The notes: a model not told the origin generated them from the sequence alone. A DNA stretch of 64,000 nucleotides from Dyella sp. ASV21 (GCF_016428975.1 NZ_JAELTT010000001.1:1-64000); one strand, 5' to 3'; shown: positions 54,387 to 63,907, counted from the stretch's first letter. Numbers and translations are program-made.

Positions 54387-55151
54387 TTACATGTTGCGGA
54401 ACAGCGCCATGAAGGGTTGGCTGACGGTCAGTGTCTCGGGGCGTTGCTTCAGGCGCAGCGTGCCCTTGCCGGTGTCATCGCGAATGACGGATGCCACGGC
54501 TTTGAGATTGACGATGGTGGAACGATGAATCTGCTTGAATATGTTCGGGTCGAGCGCAGCGACCAGTTCGCGGATGGGTTTGCGTAGCAGCACTTCGCCT
54601 TCGGCGGTCATCGCCACAGTGTATTTCTGTTCGGCGCGGAAATAGGCGACGTCGTCCACCATGATCAGGCGCGTTTCGCGACCATTGCTGGCGGTAATCC
54701 AGGTGAGTGGCGGGGTGCCGCGTCCCTGATTGATCGTCAATTCGCGCAGCAGGGCGCCGAGGGCGGCGGTATCCGGCTGGCGCGCATCGCCACGGCTTTT
54801 CACCCGCTGAATGGTGGCGGTGAGGCGTTCGGGGGTGATGGGCTTGAGCAGGTAATCCACCGCGCCGCGTTCGAACGCCGCAATGGCGTATTGGTCATAC
54901 GCCGTGGTGAACACTACCTGCGTCGTGGGGCTGGCTTCGGCGGCGGCGGTCGCCACTTCGAGCCCATTGAGGCCCGGCATGCGAATATCCAGAAAGGCGA
55001 CGTCCGGACGCAGGTTCGCGATGGACTCCAAGGCGCTGGCGCCATCCTCGCACTCGGCGAGAATCTCCAGCTCCGGCCAGGTCTCGCCGAGCAAGTCGCA
55101 TAGCGCCGTGCGTAGCAGGGTTTCGTCTTCGGCAACGATGGCGCTGGTCAT
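54387..55151 (-). CDS. LytTR-family response regulator
   Basis: The 254-aa regulator has a receiver domain (about 3-120: AIVAEDETLLRTALCDLL, phospho-acceptor Asp in DVAFLDIRMPGLNG, VVFTTAYDQYAIAAFERGAVDYLLKPI) and a C-terminal LytTR DNA-binding domain (about 150-250; VDDVAYFRAEQKYTVAM, IHRSTIVNLKAV). It overlaps the histidine kinase gene stop by 4 nt. Targets unknown; the truncated lipoprotein gene downstream is a candidate. Confidence 0.93.
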   Translation of the reverse strand: MTSAIVAEDETLLRTALCDLLGETWPELEILAECEDGASALESIANLRPDVAFLDIRMPGLNGLEVATAAAEASPTTQVVFTTAYDQYAIAAFERGAVDYLLKPITPERLTATIQRVKSRGDARQPDTAALGALLRELTINQGRGTPPLTWITASNGRETRLIMVDDVAYFRAEQKYTVAMTAEGEVLLRKPIRELVAALDPNIFKQIHRSTIVNLKAVASVIRDDTGKGTLRLKQRPETLTVSQPFMALFRNM

Positions 55152-56455
55152 GGGGATGCCTCTCCCGAGGGAGCCGCGTTGATGCGGGCCGGTACGGTGA
55201 TCGTGCTGGCGACACCTTCAGGCACATTGGCTACGACCGCGAGCGATGCATCCGCGCCGTAGATGAGGCGCAGGCGTTCGCGCACGTTCTTTAGGCCGAT
55301 GCCGGTGCCGCCGGTTGCCGCACCAAATCCGCGTCCGTCGTCGGCGACCGTGATGGTGACGGTGTTTTCGGCGCGGCGGGCGAGAATCCACACGGTGCCG
55401 CCACCCGGCTTGGGTTCCAGTCCGTGCTTGATGGCATTTTCCACCAGCGTCTGCAGCATCATTGGCGGCAGCGTGATCGGGCGCAGCTCGTCGGGCACAT
55501 CGATCTGCAAGGCCAGGCGCGGGCCCATGCGCAGCTTCATGATTTCCAGGTAGGCGCGCGTGCGCTCCAGCTCATTGCCCACGGTGGAGAGTGCATCGTC
55601 GGTGAGCGGCAAGGAATGACGCAGGTAGTGGATGAGGTGACCGAGCATGCGATCGGCCTGGGGCGGGTCGGTGCGGGCCAGATACTGCGCGCTTGCCAAG
55701 GTGTTGTAGAGGAAATGCGGCTCCACCTGGGCGTGCAGCAGGTTCAGGCGGGCGACGGTGCGTTCCTTCTCGCTCTCGGTCTGCTGCGCCTGCATTTTTT
55801 CGTGGCGGCGGCGCTCGGCGATGCGGCGGCTGATGGCGCGGGTAATGGCTTCGGCGTTCTCCAGGTTGGTGCCGTCGTCCACGCGGAACAAGTCACTCCA
55901 GGCGGCCGCCTCGGGTTCGCAGATCAGGGTGACACTGCTGCTTTCCTCGCCCGGCGTCACGATGGCGAAGACTTGGTTGCGCAGGTGGCCAAACCACGTG
56001 GTGGGGTTGAGCCGTCCAAAGGCGCCTTGCCCATAGGGCAGTTCGCGCTGCAGCTTGGCCCGGATCTGCAGGCTATCGCGGGCGCTTTGTACTTCCTTGG
56101 TGGCGGGCAGTTCGCGAATCGCGGCGTCGAGCAGGTCGAATGCCTCATCCGCCGACAGCGGAATTTCTACGCGGCGTCGCTGGCGATTGCTGGCGGCCTC
56201 GTCGTCCACATGGCCCACGATGAGTCGCACGCGCCGCAGATGCGAGATGGCGCTGGTGGCCACCATCATCAATGCCACGGCGATGAGCAGCACAAAGCTC
56301 GGGCCGATGTCGAAGAAGCGGAAGGGCGGGACGTTGGAGAGCACGAGCGAGGCAAACAGCAACGCCAGGAACCAGGCCAGGACCAAGCGGAAGACGAAGA
56401 GCAGGTTCGTGATCACGGGAGGCATCCTGGCGGTGAAGTGGGCGAAACGGAGCAT
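55148..56455 (-). CDS. LytS-type sensor histidine kinase
   Basis: The 435-aa kinase has two N-terminal membrane helices (about 15-75), a cytosolic spacer with coiled-coil region (to about 235), the His_kinase motif LHAQVEPHFLYNTLASAQYL (phospho-His) and an ATPase domain with LVENAIKHGL, VADDGRGFGAATGGTGIGLKNVRERL. This is the LytS/YehU two-membrane-helix class with no extracellular sensor. A start at 56425 is equally possible. Partner regulator follows with ATGA overlap. Confidence 0.9.
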   Translation of the reverse strand: MLRFAHFTARMPPVITNLLFVFRLVLAWFLALLFASLVLSNVPPFRFFDIGPSFVLLIAVALMMVATSAISHLRRVRLIVGHVDDEAASNRQRRRVEIPLSADEAFDLLDAAIRELPATKEVQSARDSLQIRAKLQRELPYGQGAFGRLNPTTWFGHLRNQVFAIVTPGEESSSVTLICEPEAAAWSDLFRVDDGTNLENAEAITRAISRRIAERRRHEKMQAQQTESEKERTVARLNLLHAQVEPHFLYNTLASAQYLARTDPPQADRMLGHLIHYLRHSLPLTDDALSTVGNELERTRAYLEIMKLRMGPRLALQIDVPDELRPITLPPMMLQTLVENAIKHGLEPKPGGGTVWILARRAENTVTITVADDGRGFGAATGGTGIGLKNVRERLRLIYGADASLAVVANVPEGVASTITVPARINAAPSGEASP

Positions 56456-56546
56456 ACCTAGCCTGTATCGGGCTGGGGGCGGCTTTGCGACGAAACCACC
56501 GCTGCGGCGACGAAGGCCGCGTTGACGAGGACGAAACTAAGGTGGC

Positions 56547-57176
56547 TCAGTGGCCGAACAGCGCCCGATGCGGGCCAAAGCGGTACCACTGAAGCACCGA
56601 GGATGGGAGGCGAGGCCCCAGATCCAACCCCACGCCTTCGCATAGTGCCAAGGCATCCAGCAGGGCGCGTTCCACCGGGCCGGATGCCGCTCCGGGGCTG
56701 CAGGCGCGTTCGAGTTGAGCCGCGGCGAGCATGCGTTCGCTCCAGTCGTACAGGGCATTGGCCGGCGGTGTGAGTTGGCTGGCCAGCCAGGGCCGCAGGG
56801 GTTCGTGCAGCGGCAGGCCGTCTTCGTGGGCGATCTGGCGGGCGAGTGCGGTCACTTGGGCGTCGATGCCCCGATACCATTCGGTGTCGCCCGCGGCGGC
56901 AGCGCGCACCACCAGTGGCGCAGGCGCACGCTGGTCCGCCCAGGTGGTGTGGAAACGTCGTTCGATGCGTCGTGCCTGGGCGGTGCGTTCGGTTTCGATC
57001 AGCAGGCCGCGCTCCAGATCGAAGAACGCATAGAAGCGTCGGTGCAGCGTGTGGAAGCGTTGCAATGGCGTGCGCGAAAATCCGATCTTGAGTAAGTCTT
57101 CGTCGCGGCAGGGCAGCACATACACATAGGCGCGCCCTTTCTCGGCGAAACGCGGTGGCTGGAAGGGATCATCCAT
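56547..57176 (-). CDS. GIY-YIG-like nuclease-family protein
   Basis: The 209-aa protein starts with GRAYVYVLPCRDEDLLKIGFS, a GIY-YIG-type core (Y-V-Y...KIG), followed by an Arg and the His-rich RFHTLHRRFYAFFDLERGLLIET region in place of the usual middle motif. Then come ARRIERRFHTTWADQRAP and a helical tail to the end. It resembles T5orf172/Mug113-type domains. Whether it is an active nuclease is unclear: the catalytic Glu is present as ETERTAQARRIE. No mobile genes adjoin it. Confidence 0.68.
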   Translation of the reverse strand: MDDPFQPPRFAEKGRAYVYVLPCRDEDLLKIGFSRTPLQRFHTLHRRFYAFFDLERGLLIETERTAQARRIERRFHTTWADQRAPAPLVVRAAAAGDTEWYRGIDAQVTALARQIAHEDGLPLHEPLRPWLASQLTPPANALYDWSERMLAAAQLERACSPGAASGPVERALLDALALCEGVGLDLGPRLPSSVLQWYRFGPHRALFGH

Positions 57177-57245
57177 GGTGGATAGGCGCGCTTTAGCGGG
57201 TAGCCAGCATGCCGGCAGCGCGTCTCAGCGGCGAAGACGCGCGGA

Positions 57246-58145
57246 TCAGGTGGCGGTGCGCGCCCGGGTTACGCGGCTCGCGGTTTCTTTGTGTAGCTGT
57301 CCGGATAGCCACGCTCCGGTGGCGATGAGGATGTCCAGGTCAATGCCGGTGTGCATGCCCATGCCGTGCAGCATGTACACCACATCTTCGCTGGCCACGT
57401 TGCCGGTCGCACCCTTGGCATAGGGGCAGCCGCCCGTGCCGGACACCGCGCTGTCGACTACGCGCACGCCTTCCTCGATACAGCTCAGGATGTTGGCCAG
57501 CGCCTGCCCGTAGGTATCGTGAAAATGCACCGCCAGCGCGTTCATCGGCACTTCCTGCGCCACGGCGTGCAGCATCGCGCGCGCCTTGGCCGGCGTGCCT
57601 ACGCCAATAGTGTCGCCCAGCGAGATTTCGTAGCAACCCAGGGCGTGCAGGCGCTGGGCCACGCGCACCACATCGGCCACGGGCACCTCGCCCTGATAGG
57701 GACAGCCCAGCACGGTGGAGACGTAACCACGCACCTTTACGCCGTCGGCCCTGGCGCGCTCGAGCACGGGGCGGAAGCGTTCGATCGATTCGTCGATCGA
57801 GGCATTGATGTTCTTCTGGTTGAATGCTTCAGAGGCTGCGCTGAACACCGCCACTTCGCTCACGCCCACGGCGCGTGCGCGTTCATAGCCTTGTTCGTTG
57901 GGCACCAGTACGGGATAGCTCACCCCCGGAAGCTTACGGATGCCTAGATACACCTCGGCCGCATCGGCCATCTGCGGCACCCACTTGGGGCTGACGAAGC
58001 TGGTGGCTTCGATGCTTTTGAGGCCGGTGCTGGAGAGGCGATCGATCAGGGCGATCTTCACGTCGGTCGGCAGCAGGGTCTTTTCGTTCTGCAGGCCGTC
58101 GCGGGCGCCGACTTCGACGATGCGGACATGGTTGCTGGTGTTCAT
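57246..58145 (-). CDS. liuE: Hydroxymethylglutaryl-CoA lyase
   Basis: Cleaves HMG-CoA to acetoacetate and acetyl-CoA at the end of leucine catabolism. The 299-aa TIM-barrel protein has VEVGARDGLQNEK (metal Asp), SEAFNQKNINAS, GDTIGVGTP, and the catalytic Cys in VSGTGGCPYAKGATGN. The start at 58145 (MNTSNHVRIVEVG) follows the family; the frame is open upstream by about 60 codons without similarity. Last gene of the liu-type cluster, 130 nt after liuD. Confidence 0.94.
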   Translation of the reverse strand: MNTSNHVRIVEVGARDGLQNEKTLLPTDVKIALIDRLSSTGLKSIEATSFVSPKWVPQMADAAEVYLGIRKLPGVSYPVLVPNEQGYERARAVGVSEVAVFSAASEAFNQKNINASIDESIERFRPVLERARADGVKVRGYVSTVLGCPYQGEVPVADVVRVAQRLHALGCYEISLGDTIGVGTPAKARAMLHAVAQEVPMNALAVHFHDTYGQALANILSCIEEGVRVVDSAVSGTGGCPYAKGATGNVASEDVVYMLHGMGMHTGIDLDILIATGAWLSGQLHKETASRVTRARTAT

Positions 58146-58275
58146 AGGTGCCGAGCATAGCGCGATCCCCTCAAGGAAGGCGCGGGAGTGGGGCGTGCGG
58201 TGTTGGTGTGCCGATCGAGCGGACGCTGGCCGTATGCCGGGCAGCGCCGCATGACGCTGCCTGGCAGCACGAGGA

Positions 58276-60273
58276 TCAGTCGCGAAAGCGCACGAGCACG
58301 GCGTCGGCCTCGACGAAGTCACCTTGGATGGCGGCGATGCTGTCGATGGTTCCGGCGCGTGGTGCCTTGAGTGCCAGCTCCATCTTCATGGCCTCCATGA
58401 CCAACAGTTCCTGGCCTTCTTCCACGGTATCACCGGCCTGGGCCTTCACCAGCACGATGCGCCCTGGCATGGGCGCCACGATCTGGTTGCCGCCAGCGCC
58501 TTCCTTGGACTGCCAGGCAAAGGCCGCTGCGCGCTCGAAGGCGTAACGGTGGCCGGCATCGTCGTGCACGGTGACGCGGGCGGCATCGCTGCGAACGGGT
58601 ACGCGTTGGGATTGGCCATCGAAGCGGGCACTCAGCGCCTCGCTTTCCAGGCGAGCGCCGCTGACGTTCACGCTGTCATGGCCATGGTTCAAGGTGTAGT
58701 TGCCGGCATAGCCGTGTGCTTCTACTTCGTAACGCTGACCATGCAGCGACAGCGCCACGATGCGCTTGCCGGCATGGCCCACGCGCCAGGCATCGGCCTG
58801 CGACCACGGCGAATGCGGATCGCTGCTGCCGGTCGGCGGTACGGCGGCTGCTTTCTCGTCGTTAAGCAGCGCGGCCACGGTGGCGGCGAACAGCATGCGG
58901 TCCGCGGGAGGCGCGTCGCCGGCGAGGAATTCGTTGAGATGGCGATCGAGGTAGCCGGTGTCGATGCGGCCATCGACCACGACTGGGTGGCGCGCGAGAC
59001 GTTCGAGGAAAGCAATGTTGGATTTCGGCCCCACGATCTCGCATTGCATCAGCGCATCGCGCAGGCGCTGCAGTGCCTGGGGCCGATCGGTATCCCACAC
59101 GATCAGCTTGGCGATCATGGGGTCGTAGAAAATGGTAACGGTGTCGCCTTCGATCACGCCGCCGTCCAGGCGCACGTGGCGCGATGGCGTTGGCAGTCGC
59201 AGCTTGAGGAGCTTGCCCGAGCCTGGCAGAAAGTTCTGGTCGGGGTCTTCGGCGTACAAGCGCACTTCAATTGCATGGCCGCGCGCGTGGATCTGATCCT
59301 GTGCCAGCGGCAAGGGTTCGCCAGCCGCGACGCGCAGTTGCCATTCGACCAGGTCCAGTCCCAGGGTTTCCTCGGTAACCGGGTGTTCCACTTGCAGGCG
59401 CGTGTTCATCTCCATGAAGAAGAACTCGCCATCCTGGCCGACGATGAATTCCACCGTGCCCGCGCCGACATAGTTCACTGCTTTGGCGGCGGCCACGGCA
59501 GCGGCGCCCATGGCGGTGCGACGTGCGGTGTCGAGGAAGGGCGAGGGCGTTTCCTCCAGCACCTTCTGGTAGCGACGCTGGGCCGAGCATTCCCGCTCGT
59601 TGAGATGGATGACGTTGCCCTGCGTATCGCCAAATACCTGAAATTCGATATGGCGCGGATGTTCGACGTAGCGCTCCAGGATCACGCGCGTGTCGCCGAA
59701 GGCGCTGGCCGCCTCGCGCTGCGCGGAGGCCAGGGCGTCGGCAAACTCCGTTTCGCTACGCACGATGCGCATGCCCTTGCCACCACCGCCCGATGCCGCC
59801 TTGATCATCAGCGGGAAGCCGGTGCGGCGTGCCTGTTCGGCCAGGGTGTCGGGTGCCTGGTCGGCGCCGTGATAGCCGGGCACCAGTGGTACCGCGTGCT
59901 GTTCCATCAGCGCCTTGGCCGCCGCCTTGGAACCCATGGCGTCGATGCTTTCCGGGCGCGGGCCGATAAAGGCGATGCCCGCTTCGGTGCAGGCACGCGC
60001 AAAGGCGGTGTTCTCCGAAAGGAAGCCGTAACCCGGATGAATGGCCTGTGCGCCGCTGCGCCGGGCCACGTCGAGAATCACCTCGCCGCGTAGATACGAT
60101 TCGGTCGGACGAGGGCCGCCGATCGGCCATGCTTCATCGGCCAGGCGCACGTGCTGGGCGCTGGCGTCCGCTTCCGAATACACGGCAATGGTGTGGATGC
60201 CCAGGCGTCGGCAGGTGCGGATCACGCGGCAGGCGATCTCGCCACGGTTGGCAATGAGTACGCGCTCGAACAT
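58276..60273 (-). CDS. liuD: 3-methylcrotonyl-CoA carboxylase alpha subunit (biotin-containing)
   Basis: The 665-aa protein carboxylates biotin in leucine breakdown. Biotin carboxylase domain (about 1-445): FERVLIANRGEIACRVIRT, AIHPGYGFLSENTAFA, MIKAASGGGGKGMRI and EMNTRLQVEHPVTE. A middle BT domain is followed by a biotinyl domain with VMEAMKMELAL (biotin Lys at about 632). The beta subunit gene (liuB) is not in the window. Context with liuC and HMG-CoA lyase supports methylcrotonyl rather than acetyl or propionyl-CoA specificity. Confidence 0.9.
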   Translation of the reverse strand: MFERVLIANRGEIACRVIRTCRRLGIHTIAVYSEADASAQHVRLADEAWPIGGPRPTESYLRGEVILDVARRSGAQAIHPGYGFLSENTAFARACTEAGIAFIGPRPESIDAMGSKAAAKALMEQHAVPLVPGYHGADQAPDTLAEQARRTGFPLMIKAASGGGGKGMRIVRSETEFADALASAQREAASAFGDTRVILERYVEHPRHIEFQVFGDTQGNVIHLNERECSAQRRYQKVLEETPSPFLDTARRTAMGAAAVAAAKAVNYVGAGTVEFIVGQDGEFFFMEMNTRLQVEHPVTEETLGLDLVEWQLRVAAGEPLPLAQDQIHARGHAIEVRLYAEDPDQNFLPGSGKLLKLRLPTPSRHVRLDGGVIEGDTVTIFYDPMIAKLIVWDTDRPQALQRLRDALMQCEIVGPKSNIAFLERLARHPVVVDGRIDTGYLDRHLNEFLAGDAPPADRMLFAATVAALLNDEKAAAVPPTGSSDPHSPWSQADAWRVGHAGKRIVALSLHGQRYEVEAHGYAGNYTLNHGHDSVNVSGARLESEALSARFDGQSQRVPVRSDAARVTVHDDAGHRYAFERAAAFAWQSKEGAGGNQIVAPMPGRIVLVKAQAGDTVEEGQELLVMEAMKMELALKAPRAGTIDSIAAIQGDFVEADAVLVRFRD

Positions 60274-60375
60274 GCGGCATCCGGGGTTGGGCGAAGTCGC
60301 TAAACCTAGCAGATCGCCGCGCCGCCGCCGATGCGCGGCGCAGCAAAAATGCGCGTTTCAGTGGCCGGCGGGCTA

Positions 60376-60894
60376 TTACTCCTCGTCCCAGTAGCCCACC
60401 GTCATGTCCGGCTTGCTGATGATACGGAAACCTTGCGTGCTGCCGTCCTCGCTGTGCTGGAACTCGGCCATGACAGCGTACTTGCCGGTATCCGGGTATT
60501 CGCAGATCTCCGGCGTTTCCTTGGTGCTTACCGAGAGGTAGCGCATCTCCAGCAGGCCGGTATTGATGATCTGGTGCGCGCGCTCGGGGCCGCCGGGCGG
60601 ACAGGCGATGACATCGCCGGCGCGAATGCGATGGCGCTCCTCGCCATAACGCAGTTCGCCTTCCCCCTGCAGGATGAAAAACATTTCTTCGTTGAAGTGA
60701 TGGCAATGAAACGGAAACGCGCGTTTACCGGGTGGCACGGCGGTGATGTTGTAGCCGAGTTTGGTCGCGCCGAGCTGACTGGAAAAGCGGCCCATGCGTG
60801 CCTCGAAGCGGTCGGCCGCGCCGCCGGTGGGGCGGCTGGCTTCCGGGTAAGGCTGCAACTCGATATCGGCGATATTGATGATCGGATGCTTCAT
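60376..60894 (-). CDS. Cupin-domain protein
   Basis: The 172-aa single-cupin protein has FPFHCHHFNEEMFFILQGEGELRYG (motif 1) and GDVIACPPGGPERAHQIINTGLLEMRYL (motif 2), with metal-ligand His residues, then KYAVMAEFQHSEDGSTQGFRII. The start at 60894 begins MKHPIINIADIELQP. It sits between VOC and liuD genes in the leucine catabolism cluster; role unknown, possibly an oxygenase or isomerase. Confidence 0.82.
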   Translation of the reverse strand: MKHPIINIADIELQPYPEASRPTGGAADRFEARMGRFSSQLGATKLGYNITAVPPGKRAFPFHCHHFNEEMFFILQGEGELRYGEERHRIRAGDVIACPPGGPERAHQIINTGLLEMRYLSVSTKETPEICEYPDTGKYAVMAEFQHSEDGSTQGFRIISKPDMTVGYWDEE

Positions 60895-60982
60895 GGCATG
60901 ACTTCCTGGGAGACGGCGCGGAGCATACGCGCCGAAAGGCGGACTGACCCGTGCCGAAACTACTGGGCCCGGTTGCGCGGGC

Positions 60983-61375
60983 TTACTCCGGCCGGTGACA
61001 GACTGCCTCGATGTTGTACCCATCCGGATCGAGCACGAAGGCACCGTAGTACTGCGCGTGATAGTGCGGACGCAATCCGGGCGCGCCGTTGTCCTTGCCG
61101 CCTGCCGCGAGCGCCGCGGCGTGGAAGGCATCCACGGCCGCGCGGCTGCCTGCGGTAAAGGCAATGTGCACGGACCCGGCGATGCTGCCGTGCTGCGAGG
61201 TGCCGATCCAGAAGCTGGGCTTGCCGTCGGTACCGAAACCGGCATGCGCGCCGTCGCCAGTCTGTTCGGCGGTGATTTCCATCACCAGGCTGGCGCCCAG
61301 CGTCGCCAGCACCTTGCGGTAGAAATCGCGGCTGCGTTCGTAGCCGGATACATGCAGACCTGCGTGATCGATCAT
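60983..61375 (-). CDS. VOC-family (glyoxalase-like) protein
   Basis: The 130-aa protein has two beta-alpha-beta units: MIDHAGLHVSGYERSRDFYRKVLATLGA at the start (metal His) and YYGAFVLDPDGYNIEAVCH at the end (Glu ligand). These are typical of VOC dioxygenases or isomerases. The start at 61375 follows the family. It lies between liuC and the cupin gene. Substrate unknown. Confidence 0.86.
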   Translation of the reverse strand: MIDHAGLHVSGYERSRDFYRKVLATLGASLVMEITAEQTGDGAHAGFGTDGKPSFWIGTSQHGSIAGSVHIAFTAGSRAAVDAFHAAALAAGGKDNGAPGLRPHYHAQYYGAFVLDPDGYNIEAVCHRPE

Positions 61376-61425
61376 GTTGCTTTCCTTGGCGATGAAGGAC
61401 GTAACGAAGTATTCCGCGCGGTTTG

Positions 61426-62220
61426 TCAGTCTCGCGTGCACCAGGCGGGGGCGCGCTTGTTGAGAAACGCGGAGAGTCCTTCCTGGCCTTCGGGGGATAC
61501 GCGCAGGCGGGCGATCAGGGCGGCGTTGTCCTGATCCAGCCGCTCAGCCTGCGCGGGATCGGCACCGGCCACGCGCAGCGCGAGTTGCTTGGCTTGCGCC
61601 TGCGCCAGCGGGCCGGCCTTGGCGAGCAGGGCGAGCGTCGCGTCGACGGCTTCGTCCAGTTGCTCCGACGCCACGCATTCATGCAGCAGGCCGATGGCGA
61701 GCGCGGTGGGGGCGTCGAATAGTTCGCCGGTGAGGAACAAGCGCCGCGCCTGGCGCAGGCCCATGGCGTGGATGACGTACGGCGAAATGACCGCCGGCAC
61801 CAAGCCCAGCTTTACCTCCGTGAGGCCAAAGCGCGCGGTGTCCACGCCGATGGCGATGTCGCAACAGGCGACCAAGCCCACGCCGCCGCCATAAGCGGCG
61901 CCGTTGACCCGGGCGATGGTGGGCTTGGGCAGGTATTGCAGGGTGCGCATGAGCTTGGCCAGGCGCAGGGAGTCTTCGCGGTTCGCTGCTTCGCTGGCGC
62001 TGGCCATGCCGCGCATCCAGTTCAGGTCGGCGCCTGCCGAGAAGCTGGCGCCTTCGCCGGTAAGCACCACCGCGCGGACGGTCTCATCGGCTCCCGCCTG
62101 TTCCAGCGCGGTGGTGAGTTCGGCGATCAGCGTGTCGTCGAACGCGTTGTGCACCTGCGGGCGATTAAGCGTGATGCGACGAATGCCGGCCTGGTCGGCG
62201 AGGTGGATGCTGGCGGTCAT
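61426..62220 (-). CDS. liuC: Methylglutaconyl-CoA hydratase (enoyl-CoA hydratase family)
   Basis: The 264-aa crotonase-fold enzyme hydrates 3-methylglutaconyl-CoA to HMG-CoA. Motifs: RITLNRPQVHNAFDD, the oxyanion-hole SFSAGADLNWMRGMA and YGGGVGLVACCDIAIG, FGLTEVKLGLVPAVISPYV with the catalytic Glu, and LTGELFDAPTALAIGLLHE. The start at 62220 (MTASIHLADQAG) fits the family. It heads the liuC-VOC-cupin-liuD-liuE series. Functional name depends on this context; by sequence alone it is a generic enoyl-CoA hydratase. Confidence 0.87.
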   Translation of the reverse strand: MTASIHLADQAGIRRITLNRPQVHNAFDDTLIAELTTALEQAGADETVRAVVLTGEGASFSAGADLNWMRGMASASEAANREDSLRLAKLMRTLQYLPKPTIARVNGAAYGGGVGLVACCDIAIGVDTARFGLTEVKLGLVPAVISPYVIHAMGLRQARRLFLTGELFDAPTALAIGLLHECVASEQLDEAVDATLALLAKAGPLAQAQAKQLALRVAGADPAQAERLDQDNAALIARLRVSPEGQEGLSAFLNKRAPAWCTRD

Positions 62221-62270
62221 GCGGGGCTCCTGGTGAAGCGCCACATCTTAGCGCTCCGCCTGAATGGCGC

Positions 62271-63362
62271 TCAGTCCTTGGCCGGCAGCACCAGGAACTC
62301 CGCGGCCTCCAGGGCCGAACCCTGCCAGTGCCCGGGCGCGACATCGCGCCACCAGGGCAGCACCGTGTCCACGCGCTCGGGTTCCACCGGCTCGCCGAGG
62401 CGTGGCATCACCAAGCCTTCCGGCGCCTTGGCGAGCAGCACTTCGGCGGGCTCCTGCCAGGGATGCAGGGCCAGATTGAACGTGCCCCAGTGCACGGGCA
62501 ACAGGCGGCCGCTGCCCAACTGGCGCCAGGCGGCGAGGGCGTTATCCGGACCCAGATGCACGCTGCCCCAGGAGGGATGGAATGCGCCCACTTCCAGCAT
62601 CACCAGATCGAACGGCCCCAGTCGCCGGCCGATCTCTTCGAAGTGCGGCGAGAGTCCGGTGTCGCCGCTGAAGAACACCGCGTGGTGCTCGCTGCGCAAG
62701 GCGAAGGAGGACCACAGCGTGGCGTTGCGATCGCGCAGGCTGCGCCCGGAGAAGTGATGCGAAGGCGCGGCGGTGAGGGTGAGCCCGCGTGGGAGCGTGA
62801 CGCTTTCCCACCAGTCCAGCTCGGTAATGCGCTCCGGTGGCACACCCCAGGCCTCCAGGTGCACGCCCACGCCAAGCGAGGTAATGAAGGGCACACGCAG
62901 TTTGGCGAGCGCGCGAATGGTGGGGTAATCCAGGTGATCGTAGTGATCGTGCGAGATCAGCACGGCGTCCAGCGGAGGTAGCTGGGCGATATCCACCGGC
63001 ACTGGCTGGAAGCGCTTGGGCCCGAGAAAGGAGAACGGCGAGGCGCGCTGTCCCCAAACGGGATCAGTGAGCACGCGCACGCCGTCGATTTCCAGCAGCA
63101 CGGTGGAGTGACCCAGCCAGGTGGCGCGCAGCCCGGTTTCACTGGGGAGCACCCAGTTTGGCCGTGGATCGAACGACGGCAGCGGCTTGGATGGCGTGCG
63201 GCCTTCGCCGCGAAAGACGAAATCGACCAGGGAGGGCCGATCGTCGGTCACGCGCGGTGTGCTGGATGGATACGTGTTGACGAAACCGTCGCCGGCATAT
63301 TGCGCGGATGCCTGCATACGTTCCAGCCGCAGCCCTGCGGCGTGTCGGGCGAGCAAAGCCAT
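62271..63362 (-). CDS. MBL-fold metallohydrolase (NAPE-PLD/UlaG-like)
   Basis: The 363-aa metallo-beta-lactamase-fold protein has WLGHSTVLLEIDGVRVLTDPV, the metal motif LISHDHYDHLDYPT (HxHxDH), APSHHFSGRSLRDRN, FFSGDTGLSPHF and LLPVHWGTFNLALHPW. The N-terminal FVFRGEGRTPSKPLP resembles the N-acyl-phosphatidylethanolamine phospholipase D group. The start at 63362 has GAGG 5 nt upstream. Role unknown. It is divergent from the feo genes; the 299-nt gap between them holds the feoA control region and otherwise nothing recognisable. Confidence 0.86.
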   Translation of the reverse strand: MALLARHAAGLRLERMQASAQYAGDGFVNTYPSSTPRVTDDRPSLVDFVFRGEGRTPSKPLPSFDPRPNWVLPSETGLRATWLGHSTVLLEIDGVRVLTDPVWGQRASPFSFLGPKRFQPVPVDIAQLPPLDAVLISHDHYDHLDYPTIRALAKLRVPFITSLGVGVHLEAWGVPPERITELDWWESVTLPRGLTLTAAPSHHFSGRSLRDRNATLWSSFALRSEHHAVFFSGDTGLSPHFEEIGRRLGPFDLVMLEVGAFHPSWGSVHLGPDNALAAWRQLGSGRLLPVHWGTFNLALHPWQEPAEVLLAKAPEGLVMPRLGEPVEPERVDTVLPWWRDVAPGHWQGSALEAAEFLVLPAKD

Positions 63363-63628
63363 GTGGACCTCATCGAGCGAAGTGGGGTGGGCCGCCTGGG
63401 GATGGCTTGAACGCCTGGCTGGCCATCGCCACTCGCTTGCGCGAAGGCGAGGGCCTGTTCAAACCGTCCCTTTGGGGAAGCGGCCCCTTCTCATGCCTAT
63501 CGGGGCAACCTTGGCAACTTGCAAGTCGTCACGCGGTGACGGCGAGGGCAGTTTCTTGCGTGTTGCATGGGACGGGCCCGGCCGGCGCGGCATGAGACCG
63601 CGCTGCAGTCCGCGCGCGACTAATGTAC

Positions 63629-63647
63629 AATGCGAACCATTCTTATT
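63629..63647 (+). promoter_or_regulatory. Fur box and -10 element upstream of feoA
   Basis: AATGCGAACCATTCTTATT matches the palindromic Fur consensus (AATGAGAATCATTCTCATT) at 16 of 19 positions. The overlapping TACAAT at 63626-63631 is a plausible -10, so Fur would block RNA polymerase when iron is ample. A -35 hexamer is not obvious. Confidence 0.8.
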
Positions 63648-63661
63648 TGAGTTGGTGACCA

Positions 63662-63907
63662 GTGCGCCTGTCCGACCTGCCGAAAGGGGCAACTGCCGTG
63701 GTGGACCGAGTGGACGATGCTCATGCTTCCGACCCGATTGCGCAGCGCTTGCGCGATCTGGGCTTCGTGGCGGGTGAGCCGGTCCGGCTGGTTGCCGTGG
63801 GGCCGCTGGGTGCCGACCCGTTACTGATCCAGATTGGCTCGACCCGCTTTGCGCTGCGTCGCGCCGAGGCCGCACGGGTGCTGGTGACACAGGAGGTCGC
63901 CGCATGA
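63662..63907 (+). CDS. feoA: Ferrous iron transport protein A
   Basis: The 81-aa SH3-like protein assists FeoB in Fe(II) uptake. It has [37 protein letters not shown] and [17 protein letters not shown], all FeoA features. The GTG at 63662 is used. It lies 14 nt after the Fur box and overlaps feoB by 4 nt (ATGA). Confidence 0.93.
   Translation: MRLSDLPKGATAVVDRVDDAHASDPIAQRLRDLGFVAGEPVRLVAVGPLGADPLLIQIGSTRFALRRAEAARVLVTQEVAA

Noticed and set aside
58324-60093. 589-aa frame opposite liuD
   Set aside because: Shadow of the carboxylase codons; His/Gly-rich with no recognisable domain.
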